Source: Metaruminococcus_A sp964607135
GTDB lineage: Bacteria; Bacillota; Clostridia; Oscillospirales; Ruminococcaceae
Assembly: GCA_964607135.1 (NCBI GenBank)
Contig: CAZSIV010000001.1
Coordinates: 1-64,000 of the forward strand
Reading direction: 5' to 3'
DNA: 64,000 bases
Part shown: positions 41,262 to 49,969 of the stretch, one piece after another
Numbering within the stretch: position 1 is the stretch's first letter
Layout of the letters: each line of letters begins with the position of its first letter
The notes under the pieces: generated by a model
Told to the model about the DNA's origin: nothing
Database searches by the model: none
Seen by the model: the letters and a program-made list of their open reading frames with translations, nothing else
Translations under genes and position numbers: made by a program

Positions 41262-42001
41262 AACGTACTCCTCAGGAACTCCGCCGTCCGCGGGTGTTTG
41301 GGCGAGCCGAAAAGCTCGTCCGGCGTCCCCGCCTCCAGGATGGTTCCGCCGTCCATAAAGATCACCTTGCTCGCCGCCTCGCGGGCAAAGGCCATTTCGT
41401 GGGTGACGACGATCATCGTCATATGCTCCTCGGCGAGCTGTTTCATGACGCTCAAAACCTCGCCGGTCAGCTCCGGGTCGAGCGCGGAGGTCGGCTCGTC
41501 GAACAACATGATGTCCGGGTTGAGCATCAGCGCGCGGGCAATCGCCACCCGCTGTTTCTGGCCACCCGAAAGCTGAGAGGGATAAGCGTCGATCTTATCG
41601 AGCAGCCCCACCTTCCGGAGCATCTCCTCACACTGCGCCGTCAGCTCCTCCCGGCCTGCTTTCCGGGCGAGGCGCACCGGCATCTCGAGGTTTTTCCGGA
41701 CGGTGAGATGGGGAAAGAGGTTAAACTGCTGAAAGACCATCCCCATCTTCGAGGTGATCTGTTTGATCTCCTTCTTAGAAGGGTATCCTCCGTTTTTGAC
41801 TAAGGGCATCCCCTCGATCACGATGTCGCCGCCGTTCACTTCCTCGAGGTCGATGATACAGCGGAGCATGGTGCTTTTCCCCGAACCGGACGAGCCGATG
41901 ACCGCGACGACATCCCCTTTTTCCACCTCGAAGGAGACTCCCTTGAGCACCTCGAGCGCTCCAAACGATTTTTTCAGTCCATTGACCTCAATAAACGCCA
42001 T
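41258..42001 (-). CDS. Polar amino acid ABC transporter ATPase (GlnQ-like)
   Basis: 247 residues with Walker A GSSGSGKST, MVFQQFNLFPHLTV, signature LSGGQKQRVAIARAL, Walker B IMLFDEPTSALDPEL and switch VVTHEM. The strong similarity to GlnQ/ArtP layout and neighbouring permease and binding protein define a polar amino acid importer. Starts 3 bases after the permease stop. Confidence 0.93.
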   Translation of the reverse strand: MAFIEVNGLKKSFGALEVLKGVSFEVEKGDVVAVIGSSGSGKSTMLRCIIDLEEVNGGDIVIEGMPLVKNGGYPSKKEIKQITSKMGMVFQQFNLFPHLTVRKNLEMPVRLARKAGREELTAQCEEMLRKVGLLDKIDAYPSQLSGGQKQRVAIARALMLNPDIMLFDEPTSALDPELTGEVLSVMKQLAEEHMTMIVVTHEMAFAREAASKVIFMDGGTILEAGTPDELFGSPKHPRTAEFLRSTL

Positions 42002-42004
42002 CCG

Positions 42005-42667
42005 TCATGCCTCCCGTTCGAAATTAAATTTTTTCTCGATGTATTTGAACAGCAGGGACAGGGCCGTATTCATCAGCAGGTAGATGGCCGCGGCGACAAA
42101 GAAGGGGACGATGGTGACGTCCCGGTTGACCGCCGTCTTCGCTGCGTGGAGGATCTCCGGGACAGAGACCGCGTAGAGCAAAGAGGTGTCCTTGACCAGC
42201 GTGACCGATTCGTTCGAAAGAGCGGGAAGCGCCACCCGGAGCATCTGGGGGATGATGACCCGGACAAAGGTCTGGGCACGGGAAAGCCCTAACACCTGCG
42301 CCGCCTCATACTGCCCCTTGTCGATGGCGAGGAGGCCGCCGCGGAAAATTTCCGCAAAATAGGCGGCGTAATTGAGGACAAAGCCGATACAGGCGGCGGT
42401 AAACCGTTCAAAGATCAGGTACTCGCCGATCACGGGGATGAGCGGCAGGCCGAAATAGATGAACATCAGCTGGAGGAGAAGGGGCGTCCCCCGGATGATG
42501 TAGATAAACCCCCGGGCGAGCCAGGCCGCGGGTTTAAACCGGCACCGCGCCAGCAGGGTCAAGCTGAACCCGAGCGGAAGAGCGAGGACGATGACCACCG
42601 CAAAGAGGATGGTGGCGACGAGGACGCCCTCGAGCATCGGCCCTAAAATTTTAAGGATGTACTCCAT
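42005..42667 (-). CDS. Polar amino acid ABC transporter permease
   Basis: About 220 residues with five or so transmembrane helices. The His/Glu/Arg-type marker RGTPLLLQLMFIYFGLP and the EAA loop EAAQVLGLSRAQTFVRVIIPQ contact the ATPase. ATG 42667 is set by AGGAGG ten bases upstream. A single permease gene suggests a homodimer. Confidence 0.92.
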   Translation of the reverse strand: MEYILKILGPMLEGVLVATILFAVVIVLALPLGFSLTLLARCRFKPAAWLARGFIYIIRGTPLLLQLMFIYFGLPLIPVIGEYLIFERFTAACIGFVLNYAAYFAEIFRGGLLAIDKGQYEAAQVLGLSRAQTFVRVIIPQMLRVALPALSNESVTLVKDTSLLYAVSVPEILHAAKTAVNRDVTIVPFFVAAAIYLLMNTALSLLFKYIEKKFNFEREA

Positions 42668-42676
42668 CCGGAACAA

Positions 42677-43000
42677 CCTCCTGTCATATCACATTTCACA
42701 CGCTTTCAAGATGATTCTTTACCGTGCTGAATCGCCGCGACGGCAGGCTAAAATCTCCCCGCAGCCGGGGTGAACCATATCCCAGTCCCATCCAGAATCA
42801 CAGCCGGACAGAACCGCGCGCTCTTTAATTCACATACGGCATCCATTAGAGGACACGCCGTTTCAGCCGGCTGGAATCCGCTCCGATTGCAGGCCCTTGC
42901 TTGAAAGGCCGCGTCTCATCTTAGGGAGAAGAACGAAAAATAAGGCATGAGCGCTCATGCCTTATTTTATCATCTTTCGGACCTGCCTGTCCAGCGCAAT
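42677..43000. other. Gap between binding-protein and permease genes, with a terminator hairpin
   Basis: The near-loopless stem AATAAGGCATGAGC/GCTCATGCCTTATT (42938-42968) lies just after the binding-protein gene on the minus strand and is flanked by A and T runs. It would let most transcripts stop after the binding protein, giving it in excess over the membrane parts. The rest (42677-42930) is GC-rich with no gene visible. Confidence 0.65.
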
Positions 43001-43822
43001 TTAATTTTTGAGCAATACGTCTTTTCCGAACCACTTTTTAGAAATCTCGGCAGCTTTGCCGTTTTCGATCAGCTTGTCGATCGCATCGTCGATCTTGTTT
43101 TTGAGCTCGTCATTCCCTTTTTTAAAGGCGATCGCATATTCCTCGGCGCTGAGATAATCGTCCAGAACCACATATTTGTCCTGGTCTTCCTTAATCATGT
43201 AGTTTGCAACCACTTCGTCGACGACGACCGCGTCGATCCGCTTGGTCGACAGGTCGGCCAAAGCCAACACGTTGGTATCGTACTCGTGCAGCGTGGACTT
43301 GCTGATAAACTCGTCGTCGCCCGCCGCCTTCAGCGCGGTAGAGCCCTGCTGTACGCCGACATTTTTGCCGACCAGATCCTCGCGCTTGGCAAAATCGGAA
43401 CCTTTGTTGACCACCACGACCATGTGGTTTTCCATATACGATTCGGACAGGCACATCTTCTCCTGCCGCTCCGGATCCACGCTCAGACCGTTCCAGAGGC
43501 AGTCGACATTTCCGCCGTTGAGCTCGCTCTCTTTCGACGTCCAGTTGATCGGCTGGAGGACGAGCTCCATCCCCAGTTCGTCGCAGACCGCCTGCGCGAG
43601 GTCGATGTCGAACCCGACGATCTTATTGTCGTCGTCACGGAAGCCCATCGGCGGGAAGCTGTCGTCCAGGCCGAGGACAAATTTTGTTTTCTCCGCATCG
43701 CCGGAGCCGGCGCCTTCTCCGCCGCCGCTGCATCCGGCAAACAGGGCCAGCATCATGGAAGCCGCCAAAAAGGCGGTTAAAATACGTCTGAATTTTTTCA
43801 AAGGAAACGCCCTCTCTTTCAT
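43001..43822 (-). CDS. Amino acid ABC transporter substrate-binding lipoprotein
   Basis: 273 residues with signal peptide and lipobox ALFAGC (Cys31). The SBP_bac_3 fold starts VLGLDDSFPPMGFRD, with DIDLAQAVCDELGM and WNGLSVDPERQEKM. It binds a polar or small amino acid outside the cell and delivers it to the permease encoded downstream. Ligand unknown. Confidence 0.92.
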   Translation of the reverse strand: MKERAFPLKKFRRILTAFLAASMMLALFAGCSGGGEGAGSGDAEKTKFVLGLDDSFPPMGFRDDDNKIVGFDIDLAQAVCDELGMELVLQPINWTSKESELNGGNVDCLWNGLSVDPERQEKMCLSESYMENHMVVVVNKGSDFAKREDLVGKNVGVQQGSTALKAAGDDEFISKSTLHEYDTNVLALADLSTKRIDAVVVDEVVANYMIKEDQDKYVVLDDYLSAEEYAIAFKKGNDELKNKIDDAIDKLIENGKAAEISKKWFGKDVLLKN

Positions 43823-43855
43823 AAATTACCTGTCTATTTTACACTTCAGTATGTT

Positions 43856-43887
43856 AAAAAGCTAACGCCTTACGGCGTTAGCTTTTT
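43856..43887. terminator. Strong bidirectional terminator after the GH127 gene
   Basis: AAAAAGCTAACGCC/GGCGTTAGCTTTTT with a 4-base loop. On the minus strand it closes the GH127 transcript 180 bases after its stop and insulates the transporter. Confidence 0.85.
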
Positions 43888-44066
43888 ACTTTAATCCGAT
43901 TTATCTCCGTTTTTCTCCAAAATTCCGCAATTTTCTCACGAATTCTCTTTTTATCATTCGGCCTGCGGCAAACCGGCCATCCGGCATTTTCCGATCTTCG
44001 AGCGCCCAGCCTGCGGACGGTTCCACCTTCTCAGAAAGCGGCATCCGGAAAAAGGAGGTCGACCCC

Positions 44067-46004
44067 TTATTTGACCTCTCTGCGAACCCAAACCAGCATC
44101 TCGCCCTTGCCGCGGTTGTTCCAATAGCAGTAGGGGATAAACTTCATCTCCGCCTTCTCTTTCCGGGGCGGCGTGGTGCGGTAAAGGGAAGCGTTTTCAT
44201 CGTCGATCACTTTGACGCCCTCCGCCGTTATGGTCAGCGTGCCGCCGAACAAGGCTTCGTCGTATTCTTCGCGGAGGACGGCATCCTCCGGCAGCTCAAA
44301 CGCCCCCAGGTTCGCGCCGTTGTCCGCCTCCTCCAGGCAGTAAACGACCGGCCCCTTGACCAGCGCGACCTTTCCGATATCCGCCCGCACCTTTGGGTTG
44401 GCGTAAATCCGCTGCACCGGCAGGTCGAAAAGGATCCGCACAACCGACTCGCCCTTCCAGTTTCGTTTGAGCTTGATATAGCCCTTTTCCAGCACCTCAT
44501 GCGCCGGGGCGCCGTCGACCGTAATGCGGTTGAGGAAGGCGTGCCCCGGCAGTCGGAGCGCCAGGGTGAAGGGCGCGTCCGAATCGGTTTTCACCCTGAT
44601 TTCGACGCCGGAATCATAGGGATACCGCGTCTTTACAGCAACGGTGACATCCCGGCCCCCGATTTTACAGGTGGCTTCGTTGGAAAGATAGAGATTGACA
44701 AAGAGATTGTCATCGTCTGCACTGTAGATATATTGCCCCATCGAGGCCAGCGTCCGGATGATATTCGGCGGGCAGCAGGCGCAGCCGAACCACTTTTGCC
44801 GCTCGGTCTTGACGTGTGTAAGGTCGGTGCTCTTGTCCGCGATCTCCGGAATCACCTCCAGGGGATTGACGTAAAAGAAGCGGTTGCCCTCCAGCGAAAT
44901 CCCCGCCAGCACCGTGTTGTAGAGGGCGTTTTCCATTACATCGGCATATTTGGCATCGCGCTCGATCTCCAGCATCCGTTTGGCGAACATGGCGAGGGCG
45001 ATCGAAGCGCAGGATTCTGAATAATTGGAGTGGTTGGGCAGGTCGTAGTCGGCGCTGAACCGTTCCCCCGCCGCCGCCGAGCCGATGCTCCCGGTGAGAT
45101 ACATCCGCTTTTGCACGATGTTGTCAAAAACCGTTTCGCAGGTTTTTAAGAGGGATTCGTCACCGGTTTCATACGCAACGTCAGCCACCCCTGTGAAAAG
45201 ATAGGTATTGCGCACCGCATGCCCTTCCGCAGTGTCCTGCTCCCGGACCGGTGCATGGACCTGGTAGTAGGTGTGGTTGAAGATTCGGGGATCAAACGCA
45301 TTCGTATAGCCGGGGCGGTTTTTCTCGATATCGAAATAGAGCGGTTCCTTCCCGCGCTCATCCACAAAGAACTTCGCAAGGTCGAGATAGCGCTGTTCCC
45401 CTGTCGCATGGTAGAGCTTTACCAGGGCGAGCTCGATTTCGGGGTGGCCGGGATAGCCCGGGATTTTCCCCTCTTCTTCCCCGAAGGTCTCGCAGATCAG
45501 GTCGACGTACCGGCAGATAATCTTTAACAGCCGGTCTTTCCCGGTCGCGTTATAATAGGCGACCGCCGCCTCGATAAAATGGCCTGCACAGTAGAGCTCA
45601 TGCCGGTCGCGGAGGCTGCTCCAGCGCTTGCCCGGCTCGGCCAGGATGAAGTAGGTGTTGAGGTAGCCGTCCTCCTGCTGCGCCTTTCCGATGATCTCGA
45701 TCGCCTCGTCCGCCGTTTTCTCGAGAGCCGGGTCGGGGTTGGTTTCTAAGTAATAGGCAACGCCTTCGAGCCATTTGGCGACGTCGCTGTCCTGAAAGCA
45801 CATGCCGCCGAATTCCCCCTGCTCCATTCCAGCCGCCACCTTGAAGTTGTGCATACAATAGCTTTTCTCGGTGTCGGGAAGGCGGTCGTTCAGAGCCTCC
45901 CATTGATAATCGAGCCCGGCGGGCACCTTGCTGATATAACGCGACCAATAAAGATCGTCGATCTTCACATTTTTCAAAGGCAAGGACTGCATCCGTTTTT
46001 GCAT
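44067..46004 (-). CDS. GH127 beta-L-arabinofuranosidase-like glycoside hydrolase
   Basis: 645 residues, the normal length of GH127. The zinc/cysteine active site of HypBA1-type enzymes is visible: Glu330 and Cys332 (NYSESCAS), Cys408, Cys410 and Cys411 (FGCACCPPN). An (alpha/alpha)6 barrel is followed by C-terminal beta domains. It would release L-arabinofuranose from arabinosylated plant glycoproteins or glycans. No signal peptide, so it acts on imported oligosaccharides. Divergent from an ArsR-type regulator. Confidence 0.9.
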   Translation of the reverse strand: MQKRMQSLPLKNVKIDDLYWSRYISKVPAGLDYQWEALNDRLPDTEKSYCMHNFKVAAGMEQGEFGGMCFQDSDVAKWLEGVAYYLETNPDPALEKTADEAIEIIGKAQQEDGYLNTYFILAEPGKRWSSLRDRHELYCAGHFIEAAVAYYNATGKDRLLKIICRYVDLICETFGEEEGKIPGYPGHPEIELALVKLYHATGEQRYLDLAKFFVDERGKEPLYFDIEKNRPGYTNAFDPRIFNHTYYQVHAPVREQDTAEGHAVRNTYLFTGVADVAYETGDESLLKTCETVFDNIVQKRMYLTGSIGSAAAGERFSADYDLPNHSNYSESCASIALAMFAKRMLEIERDAKYADVMENALYNTVLAGISLEGNRFFYVNPLEVIPEIADKSTDLTHVKTERQKWFGCACCPPNIIRTLASMGQYIYSADDDNLFVNLYLSNEATCKIGGRDVTVAVKTRYPYDSGVEIRVKTDSDAPFTLALRLPGHAFLNRITVDGAPAHEVLEKGYIKLKRNWKGESVVRILFDLPVQRIYANPKVRADIGKVALVKGPVVYCLEEADNGANLGAFELPEDAVLREEYDEALFGGTLTITAEGVKVIDDENASLYRTTPPRKEKAEMKFIPYCYWNNRGKGEMLVWVRREVK

Positions 46005-46060
46005 CGTCGTCTCCTCATTTCTGTTTCATTTCCGGCGGGATTCCGCCTTTTACGGAGCTT

Positions 46061-46089
46061 ATTATAGCATTCGGGCCTCTAAAAGGCAA
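46061..46089 (-). promoter_or_regulatory. Promoter of the GH127 gene
   Basis: Minus strand: TTGCCT (46084-46089), 17-base spacer, TATAAT (46061-46066). Confidence 0.65.
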
Positions 46090-46173
46090 TCCGGCCTGCA
46101 GCTGAAAACATGGACTATTTTCCGATCTGCCGCCTTTGCCTCTCAATCATTTTAAGTGGGGCTAAAACAATCA

Positions 46174-46202
46174 TTGAACTGGAGAAAATGATATGCTATA
46201 CT
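46174..46202 (+). promoter_or_regulatory. Promoter of the ArsR-type gene
   Basis: TTGAAC (46174-46179), 17-base spacer, TATACT (46197-46202). Direct repeats CAATCATT at 46144 and 46169 lie next to it and may be regulator sites. Confidence 0.65.
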
Positions 46203-46294
46203 GGTATAAACTGAAAATTCGTGTGATTTCAAAAAACCGCCCTAACGAGGCAGGGGCGGCAGTCAGTGTGAATAACAGTCAAAGCGGTGATTCT

Positions 46295-47218
46295 ATGAGA
46301 GAGATCAACAACTTAAACGAAACACTCCTATTCTGCAAGGCGCTTGGCTCTGACATCCGGATTAAAATTGTCAAACTCCTCCATGAACGCGGGCCGATGA
46401 ATTTAAACGAGCTCTCCGACGTTCTGGGGGTGACAAACGGCGCCATGACCGCCCACATCAAACTTTTGGCCGAGGCGGGGATCATCAAGATCACCCACTC
46501 CTCCGGGAAGCGGGGCTCCCAGAAGATCTGTTCCCTCCGGGAGATGAAGGTCATCGTCAACCCGTTCCGCAACGTCTGTGCGGTCAACGCTTACGCCGCG
46601 GAAATCCCCATCGGCAGCTACTGCAACTACGACGTTAGCCCGGCCTGCGGGCTGGCCGGTTCGCAGAGCCTGATCGGGGAGATCGACGACCCCCGTTATT
46701 TCAGCGCGCCCGAACGGGTGAACGCGGGGATCATCTGGTTTGCCAACGGTTTCCTGGAGTTCCGGATCCCCAATTACATCAAACGGGGACAGACGCTCAA
46801 AGAAATCAAATTTTCTTTTGAGCTCTCCGCCCAGGTTCCCGGCGGATGTGAAGAAGTCCCGAGCAACGTGAATTTCTCGATCAACGACATCCCGCTCGGC
46901 TTCTGGAGCTGTTCCGGGGGATTTGGAGCGCCTGTAAATGGTTACAACACGCCGTCCTGGTGGCCGGAGGGCTGGGCGACGTCGGGCCTGCTGAAGGTTT
47001 TGACCGTAAACGAGGAAGGGTCGTTCATCGACGGGTCGAAGATCAGCGACGCCACGGTCGACGCGCTGAAGATCGATTTCCGCAGCAGCATCATCCTGCG
47101 GCTCGCCATCAGCCGGACGCGGAGCATCCCCTGCGGCGGGCTCACCCTGTTCGGAAAGAGCTTCGGCAACTACGGCCAGGATATCCGGTTTGAAGCGCTG
47201 TATAAAGACTCTGAATAA
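46295..47218 (+). CDS. ArsR-type regulator with a large C-terminal sensor-like domain
   Basis: About 307 residues from ATG 46295 (GGTGAT upstream); the frame continues upstream but crosses the promoter. Residues 1-90 are an ArsR winged helix (SDIRIKIVKLLHERGPMNLN, then VTNGAMTAHIKLLAEAGIIK). Typical ArsR proteins end near 100 residues; this one has 210 more, beta-rich, with many Cys, Trp and Gly (YCNYDVSPACGLAG, then YNTPSWWPEGW). The extension probably binds a sugar. It most likely controls the divergent GH127 gene. Confidence 0.8.
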   Translation: MREINNLNETLLFCKALGSDIRIKIVKLLHERGPMNLNELSDVLGVTNGAMTAHIKLLAEAGIIKITHSSGKRGSQKICSLREMKVIVNPFRNVCAVNAYAAEIPIGSYCNYDVSPACGLAGSQSLIGEIDDPRYFSAPERVNAGIIWFANGFLEFRIPNYIKRGQTLKEIKFSFELSAQVPGGCEEVPSNVNFSINDIPLGFWSCSGGFGAPVNGYNTPSWWPEGWATSGLLKVLTVNEEGSFIDGSKISDATVDALKIDFRSSIILRLAISRTRSIPCGGLTLFGKSFGNYGQDIRFEALYKDSE

Positions 47219-47260
47219 TCATATGTTCCGTATTGATGAAAAAATAATTTCCAGCATCTG

Positions 47261-47306
47261 AAAAGCAAGGGGCGCACGGAATAAATTCCGTGCGCCCCTT
47301 GCTTTT
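47261..47306 (+). terminator. Terminator of the ArsR-type gene
   Basis: The 19-bp stem AGCAAGGGGCGCACGGAAT and complement, loop AAA, followed by TTTTT. Confidence 0.93.
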
Positions 47307-47309
47307 TCG

Positions 47310-47490
47310 CTTTCCATCTTCGGCGGAGCGGCGATCCCACAGAGCGCGCCTTCCCTCCCCTGTGCGGCAATTCGGCGGAGCGCCAGCCGAGACAAACGCG
47401 CCGCGCGGGCCGCGGACTTGTAAATTTGTACCGCATACGGATCGCGCCTGCCCATACTTATCGTTCGAGAGGTACACGCCCAGACAAAGG
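47310..47490. repeat. Short gap with dispersed GC-rich repeat modules
   Basis: No gene. It contains GAGACAAACGCGCCGCGCGG and TACGGATCGCGCCTGCCC, variants of blocks at 21289 and 63320. Confidence 0.4.
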
Positions 47491-47495
47491 AAAGA

Positions 47496-48221
47496 TCAGT
47501 GCCGTTCGTCGAAATTGTCATAGGTCTCGCAAAACCGCGCGGCAAAAGCCGCAGGTTCTCCTGCCGCGTAAAGATGGGACAGGTCGCCGAAGGACTGGCA
47601 GCGGAAGCTCGCAACCCCCTTTTCCCGCTCCTCGGTGTACAGAACCGTCACAGAAGTCGGCGCCGCGACAAAGCCGTGCCAAAGCGGCACGGGGGAGATC
47701 CCCAGCAGGTGGGAGAGAAGGACAGCGGTCACGCCGAAGTGGCAGAACAGCGCGGCCGTTTCCCGGCTTCCCTGGGAGGTGCGGTAGAGCCTTCCTTCCC
47801 GCAGATAGCCGAACTGTGCGAGGATTCCATCTATTCCGGCCGCCACCTCGCGGTACTGCTCCTTTGCCGGCCCCGACCGCATCAGTTCGGTTTCGAGCCA
47901 CTTCTCCCTGTCGTAAAATTCGTCGATTCCCGTCCAGTAAGAGGGCATGAAATCCCAGCAGTTCCCCTTGCGCTCTCCGTTCGGCATCACGACAGGTGCG
48001 TCAAACTCCCGGAGCCAGTCGCAGATTTCAGCCTCCCGCCCCATCTTCTTCAGGGTCAGGCTGGCGGTATCCCGCGCCCGCCCCAGGGGGGAGCAGTAAA
48101 ATTTCGCAATCTCCTCCTTCGCCAGCCGTTCCGACAGCAGCTCGGCCTCCCGCCAGCCTTTCGGGGTGAGAGAGTCTATCGAATAGTCGGGATCGCCGTG
48201 GCGGATAATCAAAAGCCTCAT
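47496..48221 (-). CDS. Histidine phosphatase superfamily protein
   Basis: 241 residues from ATG 48221 (AGGAGGAAACTG upstream). The phosphohistidine motif is LLIIRHGDPDY, with the second Arg in CSPLGRARDTA and the late His in LFCHFGVTAV. It is a phosphoglycerate mutase-like phosphatase; insertions around the WDFMPSYWTG region make the substrate unclear. Transcribed toward the ArsR-type gene; monocistronic. Confidence 0.85.
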   Translation of the reverse strand: MRLLIIRHGDPDYSIDSLTPKGWREAELLSERLAKEEIAKFYCSPLGRARDTASLTLKKMGREAEICDWLREFDAPVVMPNGERKGNCWDFMPSYWTGIDEFYDREKWLETELMRSGPAKEQYREVAAGIDGILAQFGYLREGRLYRTSQGSRETAALFCHFGVTAVLLSHLLGISPVPLWHGFVAAPTSVTVLYTEEREKGVASFRCQSFGDLSHLYAAGEPAAFAARFCETYDNFDERH

Positions 48222-48438
48222 CAGTTTCCTCCTCATATTACAAGTCAAACGTCGCTTTCAGGCCGGATGGAGCGGCACGGCAGCCGGCCGACTTCTCCGG
48301 TCAGGCCCTCTGTCATCATCATACACGATTTTGGGCGGCAAATCAAATCCCGCAGGGCAAAAACTTTATTTTCCGCCTTTTCTAATCCCCGCAAATGTGC
48401 TACAATGAGGCTGAATCCCAACGATCAAGGAGGCGTCT

Positions 48439-49890
48439 ATGCAGACAATGTACGATGTTCTTGTAATCGGGGCCGGCATCACAGGCGGCTGCGTACTGCA
48501 CGAACTTTCCAAGTATCAGCTCAACATCGCAGTCATTGACAGGGAAAACGATGCGGCACAGGGGACGACCAAGGCGAACAGCGCCATCGTCCACGCGGGT
48601 TACGACCCTCTCCCCGGCACAAAGATGGCCTTTCACAACGTCCGGGGAAACCGGATGATCAAGGAGCTTTGCGAGCGCTTTCAGGTGCATTACAGCGAAT
48701 GCGGCTCACTCGTCATCGCGGCAGATGACGGCGAGGCCGAAACGGTGCGGAAGCTCTATGAACGCGGGGTTAAAAACGGCGTGCCCGGCCTGAAAATCCT
48801 CAGCCGTGAGGAAACTCTGAAGCTCGAACCCAACCTGAACCCGGAAATTCAGTGCAGCCTTTACGCGCCGACCGCCGGAATCGTCAGCCCGTGGGAGCTG
48901 TGCATCGCGCTGGTGGAAAATGCAGTGGAAAACGGGGCCGGCTTTTATTTGAACCACGAAGTGACGGCAATCGCACCGGAGGACGGCGGGTACGCCGTTT
49001 CGACCAAAAACGGAGCGGTCTTCCACACGAGATACCTGGTTTGTGCGGCCGGGGTTTACGCCGACGCGGTTCACGCGATGGCAGCGCCCGCCGATTTTTC
49101 GATCTCCCCCGCAAAAGGGGAATACTACCTGCTCGACAAAAACCAGGGAAGCCTGGTCAGCCGGGTGATTTTTCAATGCCCGACCAAGGCGGGAAAGGGA
49201 GTCTTGGTCGCTCCCACCGTCCACGGGAACCTAATCGTCGGCCCCGACCGAACCGACGGATGCGGGCGGGAGGATTTCTCCACCGAGGGGGAACATCTCG
49301 CGGAGATCCGGGAGGTGTCACGGAAAACCTGTGACCGGATCGATTTCCGGCAGTCCATCCGAAATTTTGCCGGGCTGCGCGCCATCTCCGGGCAGGAGGA
49401 TTTCATCATCCGGGAGATTCCCGGGCGCCCCGGCCTCATCGAGCTGGCGGGCATCCAGTCGCCGGGGCTGACCTCGGCCCCCTCCATCGCGCTGGAGGCG
49501 GTGGAGCTGCTGCAAAAGGCCGGGCTGGAGCTGGTGAAAAAAGAATTCCTCCGGGCGCCCCGCAGGGTCGTCCGCATGAAAGAGCTCTCCCCCGAAGAGC
49601 AGCGGGAAAAGATCAGGGAAAACCCGCTCTACGGGCGGGTGATCTGCCGGTGCGAAACCATCACCGAGGGGGAGATCGTCGACGCCTTAAGAAGCCCGAT
49701 CATTCCGCCTGCGGTCGACGCGGTCAAGCGGCGGACAAACGCCGGGATGGGGCGGTGCCAGGGCGGGTTCTGCTCCCCCCGCGTCCTTGAGATTATCGCG
49801 CGGGAAAAAGGGATCGACCCCACGGATGTTTTGCAGGACAAAGAGAGCAGTTTCATCCTGCCGCATCTCCAAGGGGAAAAACAGCTTTAA
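48439..49890 (+). CDS. GlpA-like FAD oxidoreductase with BFD-type [2Fe-2S] domain
   Basis: 483 residues. N-terminal FAD motif YDVLVIGAGITGGCVLHELS, DAAQGTTKANSAIVHAGYD as in glycerol-3-phosphate dehydrogenases, and a C-terminal Cys-rich BFD-like domain (VICRCETITEGEIVDAL, then GMGRCQGGFCSPRV) for a 2Fe-2S cluster. It probably oxidises glycerol 3-phosphate or a similar hydroxyacid and passes electrons to the FAD protein encoded next. First gene of three. Confidence 0.87.
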   Translation: MQTMYDVLVIGAGITGGCVLHELSKYQLNIAVIDRENDAAQGTTKANSAIVHAGYDPLPGTKMAFHNVRGNRMIKELCERFQVHYSECGSLVIAADDGEAETVRKLYERGVKNGVPGLKILSREETLKLEPNLNPEIQCSLYAPTAGIVSPWELCIALVENAVENGAGFYLNHEVTAIAPEDGGYAVSTKNGAVFHTRYLVCAAGVYADAVHAMAAPADFSISPAKGEYYLLDKNQGSLVSRVIFQCPTKAGKGVLVAPTVHGNLIVGPDRTDGCGREDFSTEGEHLAEIREVSRKTCDRIDFRQSIRNFAGLRAISGQEDFIIREIPGRPGLIELAGIQSPGLTSAPSIALEAVELLQKAGLELVKKEFLRAPRRVVRMKELSPEEQREKIRENPLYGRVICRCETITEGEIVDALRSPIIPPAVDAVKRRTNAGMGRCQGGFCSPRVLEIIAREKGIDPTDVLQDKESSFILPHLQGEKQL

Positions 49891-49899
49891 AAACAGATC

Positions 49900-49956
49900 G
49901 AAAGGAACGATACCTGGGGGCCCGGCCGTCATGCTCAGCCGCCCCCCTCGTATCGT
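49900..49956 (+). repeat. Intercistronic GAAAGGAACGATAC stem-loop, copy 4
   Basis: The 14-mer is at 49900-49913. ACGATAC pairs with GTATCGT (49950-49956); GGGGG/CCCCC and CGGC/GCCG extend the stem. It starts 9 bases after one stop codon and ends 13 bases before the next ATG: the strongest hairpin of the four. Confidence 0.8.
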
Positions 49957-49969
49957 ATGGCGATAAAGA

